A DNA stretch of 64,000 nucleotides from Lachnospiraceae bacterium. GTDB lineage: Bacteria; Bacillota; Clostridia; Lachnospirales; Lachnospiraceae. Both the position numbers and the translations under genes were made by a program. The stretch lies in contig CABJAM010000001.1 in assembly GCA_902363555.1 (NCBI GenBank), forward strand, positions 1,164,769 through 1,228,768, in the 5' to 3' direction. The notes under the pieces were generated by a model. That model had not been told where the DNA came from and made no database searches. It saw only the letters and a program-made list of their open reading frames with translations. Each line of letters starts with the position of its first letter. The first letter of the stretch is position 1. Below, in pieces: positions 59,389-64,000 of this stretch.

Positions 59389-60942
59389 TTGGGAACTGAA
59401 ATGATGTCATTGAAAAAGCAAATACTAAAGGGAACGGTGATATTGGCCGCCGCCGGTCTGGTCACCCGGCTGCTGGGGCTGTATAACCGGGTGTTTCTGG
59501 CCAACGTCATCGGTGCAGCCCAACTGGGGATCTACCAGTTGATCTTTCCAGTGTTTATGGTGTGCAACGCCATATGCTGCTCCGGTATTGAAACGTCACT
59601 GTCCAGACTTGTGGCGGCCTACGGCAGCCGGAATTGTCATGGAAATATCCGGCGTCTTGTTAAGCTGGCGGTGGGCGTGAGCCTGCTGGCCGCCGGTGTT
59701 TTGGCGCTGATCGTGTTTGTATTGGCAGAGCCGATCAGCGTTTATCTGCTAAAGGAACCTCAGACGGCAGCCTGCCTGCGGGTTATGGCGCCGGTGGTCG
59801 TATTTTCCACGGCACATTCCTGCGTCCTCGGTTATTTTTATGGGCTGAAGCGCACGGTTGTTCCGGCCACCTCCCAGCTTCTGGAGCAGATCTGCCGGGT
59901 TACGGCCATTTACATATTGTCGGTGACTTTGTTTTCCGGAAATACGGCGGGTGCGGTGCTGGCTGTGTGCGGTATGGTGGCCGGCGATGGTATTTCATGT
60001 ATTTACACCTTGATTTCGTATAAAATCCATGTGCGGCGGCTGGACCGGCACGCGTTGTGCGATAATGATGGGGCGGATGGCAGGCTTGCTTCTTACGGCT
60101 ACTTATTCCGGCAGTTGATGCATGATGCGGTGCCGCTGACCGCCAACCGGTTGTCGCTGACCATGCTCCAGAGTCTGGAATCCATTTTGATACCGGCCAT
60201 GATGAAATTATACTACGACAGCAGCGATCAGGCGCTGGAAATCTACGGCGTAGTCACGGGCATGGCTTTGCCGTTTATTATGTTTCCCAATACATTGACC
60301 AACTCACTGGCTTCCATGCTGCTGCCCACGGTGGCGGAGGCTGCCGAGCGCAGGGATTTTGCGCTGATCCGGCGGGCGGTGTCCAAAAGTCTGCATTACT
60401 GCCTGATCATCGGAGTTATGAGCATGGGCGTATTTCTGCTTTATGGCAATGGGCTTGGGATGGCATTTTTCAAAAATGAGATGGCCGGGCAGCTACTTAC
60501 TCTTTTCGCCTTTTTATGTCCGTTCATGTACCTTTCCTCCATGCTGTCCAGCGTTTTAAACGGACTTGGAAAAACACAGCTCACGCTGCTGCACAACGTA
60601 CTGTCTGTGGGAGTGCGCATCGGCTTTATCGTGGCTCTGGTGCCTAAAATGGGCATTTCCGGCTACCTGTGGGGGCTTATGGCTGCCAATCTTTTGCTGG
60701 CGCTGCTTCATATTATCCGCATTGCCCACATTTCCGGAATACGGTTCCATGTTGTAAAATCTCTGCTTGTTCCTGTGGGGGCGGTGGCGCTTGCCGGCTT
60801 TTTATCGCTGGGGATTTACAGATATATGCTCACATCCTTTACACTGCCAGCTCTTATCGTCATTGTCATAGCATGTATTGTCCTGTGCGCTGCCTATGGA
60901 TTTGTGATGCTGATCACCGGCTGCCTGAACATAAAGTCATAA
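59389..60942 (+). CDS. SpoVB/MurJ-like MOP-superfamily flippase
   Basis: 517 residues; TTG start at 59389 after CGGAGGAG, with ATG 59401 as the alternative. About 14 membrane helices. The N-terminus QILKGTVILAAAGLVTRLLG and LYNRVFLANVIGAAQLGIYQ, then FPVFMVCNAICCSGIETSLS and ALPFIMFPNTLTNSLASMLL, are strongly SpoVB-like. SpoVB is needed for spore cortex synthesis and probably moves lipid-linked precursors across the membrane. This may be spoVB itself or one of several paralogs found in clostridia. Confidence 0.9.
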   Translation: MGTEMMSLKKQILKGTVILAAAGLVTRLLGLYNRVFLANVIGAAQLGIYQLIFPVFMVCNAICCSGIETSLSRLVAAYGSRNCHGNIRRLVKLAVGVSLLAAGVLALIVFVLAEPISVYLLKEPQTAACLRVMAPVVVFSTAHSCVLGYFYGLKRTVVPATSQLLEQICRVTAIYILSVTLFSGNTAGAVLAVCGMVAGDGISCIYTLISYKIHVRRLDRHALCDNDGADGRLASYGYLFRQLMHDAVPLTANRLSLTMLQSLESILIPAMMKLYYDSSDQALEIYGVVTGMALPFIMFPNTLTNSLASMLLPTVAEAAERRDFALIRRAVSKSLHYCLIIGVMSMGVFLLYGNGLGMAFFKNEMAGQLLTLFAFLCPFMYLSSMLSSVLNGLGKTQLTLLHNVLSVGVRIGFIVALVPKMGISGYLWGLMAANLLLALLHIIRIAHISGIRFHVVKSLLVPVGAVALAGFLSLGIYRYMLTSFTLPALIVIVIACIVLCAAYGFVMLITGCLNIKS

Positions 60943-60949
60943 AACTATT

Positions 60950-60977
60950 TTGATTTTTAACGATAAAGTGGTATACT
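60950..60977 (+). promoter_or_regulatory. Possible sigma-A promoter of the ABC operon
   Basis: TTGATT (60950-60955), 16-bp spacer, TATACT (60972-60977), 43 bp before the lipoprotein start codon. Confidence 0.5.
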
Positions 60978-61020
60978 GGGAGTACGGCAATGCCAGATGA
61001 AAAGAAAGTGAGGATAAGAT

Positions 61021-62148
61021 ATGAAAAAGAAGCTGATAAGTTTATTGTGCGTCCTTTGCCTTCTGGCGCTTGGCGCATGCAGCAATACAAGTGAGAGCAC
61101 TACCCCCACAGCAGGAACGGAGCCGGAAGCGACTCAGGCTCCGGAAACACAAACGCAGTCTCAGACGCCGGAAGCTGCCGAGACCGCGACGACAGAGGCA
61201 TCGATGGAGAGTGAATTGCCCCAGATCATTACAGACGGCGCAGCCGCCCGGATCGGTTCGTTAAAGGGCCCCACATCCATGGGTCTTGTGTCCATGATCG
61301 ATAAAAATGACAGCGGCCAAAATGCCCTTGTCTATGATTTTTCCATGGTAACGGCGGCTGACGAGCTGGTGGCCGCCATCAGCAATAAGAGTGTGGATAT
61401 TGCCCTTGTTCCGGCCAATGTTGCCAGCGTTTTATATAATAAAACGGATGGCGGCGTCCAGGTGCTGGATATCAACACTCTGGGCGTCCTCTACATCGTA
61501 GAGAGCGGGAATCAGGTGAAATCCATTGACAATCTCAAAGGAAAGACACTGTATCTGACTGGTAAGGGTACGACGCCGGACTATGTTTTAGCTTACCTTT
61601 TGGCACAGAACGGTCTGACTGCGGATGATGTGACGCTGGAATATAAATCGGAAGCCACGGAGGTGGCTGCGGTTCTGGCAGCGGATGAAAATGCCATCGG
61701 TCTGCTTCCTCAGCCCTTTGTCACGGTGGCCTGCTCTCAAAATGAAAAGCTGCACATTGCGCTGGATCTGACCGAGGAGTGGAATAAGGTTACAGGGGAT
61801 AGCCAAAGCCAGCTTGTTACCGGTGTGACTATCGTGCGCAAGGAATTTTTAGAAGAGAATCAGGATATCGTAGATCTGTTTATGTCCGAATATAAGGCAT
61901 CGGTGGCTTTCACCAATGAGCAGCCGGAAGCGGCCGCTGCACTGATCGAAAGTCAGGGGATCGTGGCCAAGGCAGCCATTGCCCAGAAGGCGATCCCATA
62001 TTGTAATATTACGTATATCGATGGAGAAGAAATGAAACAGGCGCTGAGCGGTTACTTACAGGTGCTGTTTGATCAGGACCCCAAATCCGTGGGCGGCAGT
62101 CTGCCTGGCGATGATTTCTATGTGATCCATGCCGATGGCGGTAAGTGA
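61021..62148 (+). CDS. SsuA/THI5-like substrate-binding lipoprotein
   Basis: 375 residues with GTGAGGA upstream. The signal peptide ends in the lipobox LALGAC, followed by a Thr/Glu/Gln/Pro-rich linker of about 50 residues. The binding domain (ARIGSLKGPTSMGLVSMIDK; LVAAISNKSVDIALVPANVA; NLKGKTLYLTGKGTTPDYVL) is of the SsuA/NMT1 type that binds aliphatic sulfonates, nitrate, taurine or thiamine precursors. The permease and ATPase genes follow, giving a complete importer. The ligand cannot be assigned; no TPP riboswitch is visible upstream. Confidence 0.92.
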   Translation: MKKKLISLLCVLCLLALGACSNTSESTTPTAGTEPEATQAPETQTQSQTPEAAETATTEASMESELPQIITDGAAARIGSLKGPTSMGLVSMIDKNDSGQNALVYDFSMVTAADELVAAISNKSVDIALVPANVASVLYNKTDGGVQVLDINTLGVLYIVESGNQVKSIDNLKGKTLYLTGKGTTPDYVLAYLLAQNGLTADDVTLEYKSEATEVAAVLAADENAIGLLPQPFVTVACSQNEKLHIALDLTEEWNKVTGDSQSQLVTGVTIVRKEFLEENQDIVDLFMSEYKASVAFTNEQPEAAAALIESQGIVAKAAIAQKAIPYCNITYIDGEEMKQALSGYLQVLFDQDPKSVGGSLPGDDFYVIHADGGK

Positions 62149-62164
62149 TTTTAAAACACGCTGG

Positions 62165-62203
62165 TGCAGCATTGCTGTGAAATGAATGCAGTGCTGTACT
62201 ACT
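62165..62203. repeat. Short relic of the palindromic elements
   Basis: GCAGCATTGCTGTGAAATG and ATGCAGTGCTGTACT form a partial inverted repeat whose tip matches the element at 27269-27431. Just before it, TTTTAAAACACGCT (62150-62163) matches the tip of the element at 18126-18286. Confidence 0.5.
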
Positions 62204-62218
62204 GTAAGGAGATTTAAG

Positions 62219-62959
62219 ATGGCAAAGCGATGGTTGAAAAAAACAGGTATTATCTTGTTCTGGCTGCTGTTGTGGCAGCTTGTATCCATTGCCTTGAATC
62301 AGCCGATCATTTTGACAGGGCCTTTGGAAGTTGCAAGGGCCCTGTTTGTGTTACTTCCGCAGGAGGAATTTTGGCTGACTGTGGCAATGAGCCTGCTAAA
62401 GATCACCTGCGGCTTTTGTCTGGCTCTGCTGGCAGGCTTTAGCCTGGGCGCTCTGGCATGGAAGTTTCGATGGCTTAAAGAGCTGCTGGCGCCGGTCATG
62501 TCGCTGGTGCGGGCAATCCCGGTCGCTTCCTTCGTGATCCTGGCGCTCATATGGGCCGGTTCAAAAAATCTGTCCATACTCATCAGCTTTCTTGTGGCAG
62601 CGCCGGTCATTTACGTGCAGACATTGGCCGGCCTTGGCAGTACGGATCAGAAGCTGCTGGAAATGGCTCAGGTCTTTCGCATGCCGCTGCCGGGGAAATG
62701 CCGCTATATTTACTGGGCGGCCTTAAAGCCGCATCTGATGGAGGGTATCCGCATAACGATGGGGCTGTGCTGGAAATCCGGCGTGGCGGCGGAGGTCATC
62801 GGCGTGCCGGACCATTCCATCGGGGAAAAGCTTTATATGGCAAAAATCTATCTGAGTACGGACGAGCTGCTGGCCTGGACTCTGGTCGTTATCCTGCTCA
62901 GCGCCCTTTTTGAGCGGATCTGCCTGCGGCTGATGGGGGCGGAGCGTAAAAAAGCATAA
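62219..62959 (+). CDS. ABC transporter permease (SsuC/ThiX-like)
   Basis: 246 residues from the ATG at 62219 with AAGGAGA upstream. Six membrane helices are predicted, beginning GIILFWLLLWQLVSIALNQP. The cytoplasmic EAA-like loop is LLEMAQVFRMPLPGKCRYIY, and the LVRAIPVASFVILALIWAG segment is typical of the SsuC/TauC group. It partners the lipoprotein before it and the ATPase after it. Confidence 0.93.
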   Translation: MAKRWLKKTGIILFWLLLWQLVSIALNQPIILTGPLEVARALFVLLPQEEFWLTVAMSLLKITCGFCLALLAGFSLGALAWKFRWLKELLAPVMSLVRAIPVASFVILALIWAGSKNLSILISFLVAAPVIYVQTLAGLGSTDQKLLEMAQVFRMPLPGKCRYIYWAALKPHLMEGIRITMGLCWKSGVAAEVIGVPDHSIGEKLYMAKIYLSTDELLAWTLVVILLSALFERICLRLMGAERKKA

Positions 62960-63065
62960 GCTGTACGTAAAGACCCGTGGCACGCCCGCACCGAACGCAT
63001 CGCCGGGCTCGGGACGCTCGTCAAATTGGATGGCGTTTTTATCAGGGTGAGAACAGGAGTTTTAT

Positions 63066-63647
63066 ATGGTGCTGGAAGTTAAAAATATTAATAAAGTATA
63101 TAATGGAAAAGAAATTTTATCGAATGTGAGCCAGGTGTTTGAGGCCGGGAAAATTTATTGCCTTATGGGGCCGTCCGGTCAGGGTAAAACTACATTTTTG
63201 CGCATACTGGCCGGCCTGGAGGCTCCGGATGCAGGCGTGGTTGAAGGCATTGACGGTCTGCCCATGAGCGGCGTGTTTCAGGAGGACCGGCTGTGCGAGC
63301 CGGTGGATGCGGTGCGCAATGTGGCCATGGTCTGCCGTAGGAAGGATGCGGCCGTGTGGGCAAGAGGGCTGCTTTTGCAGGTATTGCCGGAGGACAGCCT
63401 GAGTAAGCCGGTATCGGCCCTGTCCGGTGGGATGCGTCGGCGGGTTGCAATCATACGCGCCCTTGCGGCTGACTCGGAGTTTATATTTATGGACGAGCCT
63501 TTTACCGGACTGGATGCGGATACAAAAGCGAAGGTGATCCAATGCATACTTAGGAACCGGAACGGCAGGACCCTGCTGGTGGTCACCCATCAGGCGGAGG
63601 ACGCGGCGGCGCTGGGGGCGGAAATTTTGACGCTGGAGCCTGTTTGA
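63066..63647 (+). CDS. ABC transporter ATP-binding protein (SsuB/ThiZ-like, short)
   Basis: 193 residues, shorter than the usual 240-260, with AGGAG upstream. All ATPase motifs are intact: Walker A MGPSGQGKTTFLRILAG, Q-loop VFQEDRL, signature ALSGGMRRRVAIIRAL, Walker B FIFMDEPFTGLD and H-loop LLVVTHQAEDA. The missing part is the C-terminal extension after the H-loop, so the protein should still work as a nucleotide-binding subunit. The stop codon lies in a 25-bp tandem duplication. Confidence 0.93.
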   Translation: MVLEVKNINKVYNGKEILSNVSQVFEAGKIYCLMGPSGQGKTTFLRILAGLEAPDAGVVEGIDGLPMSGVFQEDRLCEPVDAVRNVAMVCRRKDAAVWARGLLLQVLPEDSLSKPVSALSGGMRRRVAIIRALAADSEFIFMDEPFTGLDADTKAKVIQCILRNRNGRTLLVVTHQAEDAAALGAEILTLEPV

Positions 63648-63674
63648 AGCTTTGACGCTGGAGGATGTTTGAAG
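63626..63674 (+). repeat. 25-bp tandem duplication across the ATPase stop codon
   Basis: Positions 63626-63650 and 63651-63674 both read TTTGACGCTGGAG, three differing bases, then GTTTGAAG. The first copy contains the TGA stop. Confidence 0.85.
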
Positions 63675-63870
63675 TGCGTGTCCGGCAGGCGGCGCGTTGT
63701 ATGCTGCGGCCGGTAAGGCTCCAAAATATGCCTGATATCCACTGCATCAGCCCGGCACCGAGGCACATTTTGGGCCAGGCAGGCTGCGATGTGCTGGATA
63801 TAGCTATCTGATTATGAAAGATATTGCGGTGAAATAAACAGATAAATCATATAATTATTGATAAAAAGTG

Positions 63871-63899
63871 TTGACAATTAGACCGCGGTTGTGTATAAT
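63871..63899 (+). promoter_or_regulatory. Near-perfect sigma-A promoter
   Basis: TTGACA (63871-63876), a 17-bp spacer and TATAAT (63894-63899): full consensus at both boxes. It is the strongest promoter seen in the window, and it drives something that starts near or beyond the right edge. The rest of 63675-63870 shows no gene. Confidence 0.9.
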
Positions 63900-63915
63900 C
63901 TCAAGTTTGGAAGCA

Positions 63916-63957
63916 AAATCGTCAGAATCCCTGTAAATACAGAGCTTCTGACGATTT
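63916..63957 (+). promoter_or_regulatory. Nested hairpin at the start of the 63871 transcript
   Basis: 12-bp perfect outer stem AAATCGTCAGAA / TTCTGACGATTT with an inner CTGTA / TACAG stem, beginning about 10 nt after the expected transcription start. It may be a 5' leader structure, an attenuator or part of a small RNA; the gene beyond is outside the window. Confidence 0.75.
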
Positions 63958-64000
63958 ATGTGTATGGTGAACAGACCCCTTCTTAAAATTAAAATTATTA

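Noticed and set aside
60943..61020. Looked for a TPP or other riboswitch before the SsuA/THI5-like lipoprotein.
   Set aside because: The 78-bp leader is too short and shows no riboswitch core motifs.
1..64000. Scanned for tRNA, rRNA and prophage structural genes.
   Set aside because: No cloverleaf or rRNA-like stretch was recognised, and no terminase, capsid, tail or integrase gene was seen; short RNAs could still be missed by eye.

Overview
The window looks like a chromosomal segment of a spore-forming, anaerobic gut Firmicute, most likely Lachnospiraceae (Clostridium cluster XIVa). The inference rests on spoIID, spoIIQ-like and spoVB-like genes, strong AGGAGG ribosome sites, an Etf/acyl-CoA dehydrogenase operon, Lpl/Ytc-type sugar ABC transporters, many AraC-type regulators and a moderate-to-high GC. 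No rRNA or tRNA gene was recognised.

Layout. 1-3134: a TIM-barrel sugar isomerase (cut by the window edge) and a GH3 beta-glucosidase, both leftward. 3425-6567: an AraC regulator, then a striking module of a secreted histidine-rich repeat protein, an ECF sigma factor and an RsgI-like anti-sigma factor with a His/Glu-rich tail. 6713-9669: Gfo/Idh/MocA oxidoreductase, TIM-barrel isomerase/epimerase and cupin-AraC regulator. 9674-17147: a TetR regulator divergent from a five-gene operon (family I CoA-transferase, acyl-CoA dehydrogenase, EtfB, EtfA, acyl-CoA ligase) whose content matches caffeate/aryl-acrylate respiration or acrylyl-CoA reduction. 17221-25095: a PocR-type regulator, a sugar pathway (class II aldolase, fucose-isomerase-like protein, FGGY kinase, DUF4432 epimerase-like protein) and an orphan solute-binding lipoprotein.

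25254-35431 is an accessory island. Two AAA-ATPase/PD-(D/E)XK proteins flank an RQC-GNAT fusion gene and a 52-repeat type I-C-like CRISPR array (29393-32747). No cas gene is in the window, and the array is bracketed by two related relics of one IS1182-like element. 35639-44931 is mostly core: alkaline phosphatase, YibE/F protein, M3 oligoendopeptidase, class B sortase, acetate kinase and the sporulation genes spoIID and spoIIQ-like, followed by an array of 82-bp structured repeats.

45749-54896 is the most interesting functional locus. A frameshifted AraC-GH39 fusion regulator precedes a Gfo/Idh/MocA oxidoreductase, a C-glycoside deglycosidase beta subunit (formerly DUF6379), a TIM-barrel protein with the metal ligands expected of the alpha subunit, and a solute-binding protein with two permeases. 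The set is consistent with import and cleavage of plant C-glycosides such as puerarin, by oxidation at C3 and then C-C bond cleavage. 54990-64000 holds a GIY-YIG protein, a carboxylesterase, a TVP38 membrane protein, an HPr paralog lacking the catalytic histidine, an AEC transporter, a SpoVB-like flippase and a complete SsuABC/ThiXYZ-type ABC transporter.

The intergenic DNA is rich in small palindromes. There are two recurrent hairpin families (GTAAC-type and GGATTTC/GAAATCC-TGACAA type), two ~160-bp MITE-like palindromes, and 82-bp repeats whose stems show compensatory changes. All product calls come from reading the sequence; no database search was run.
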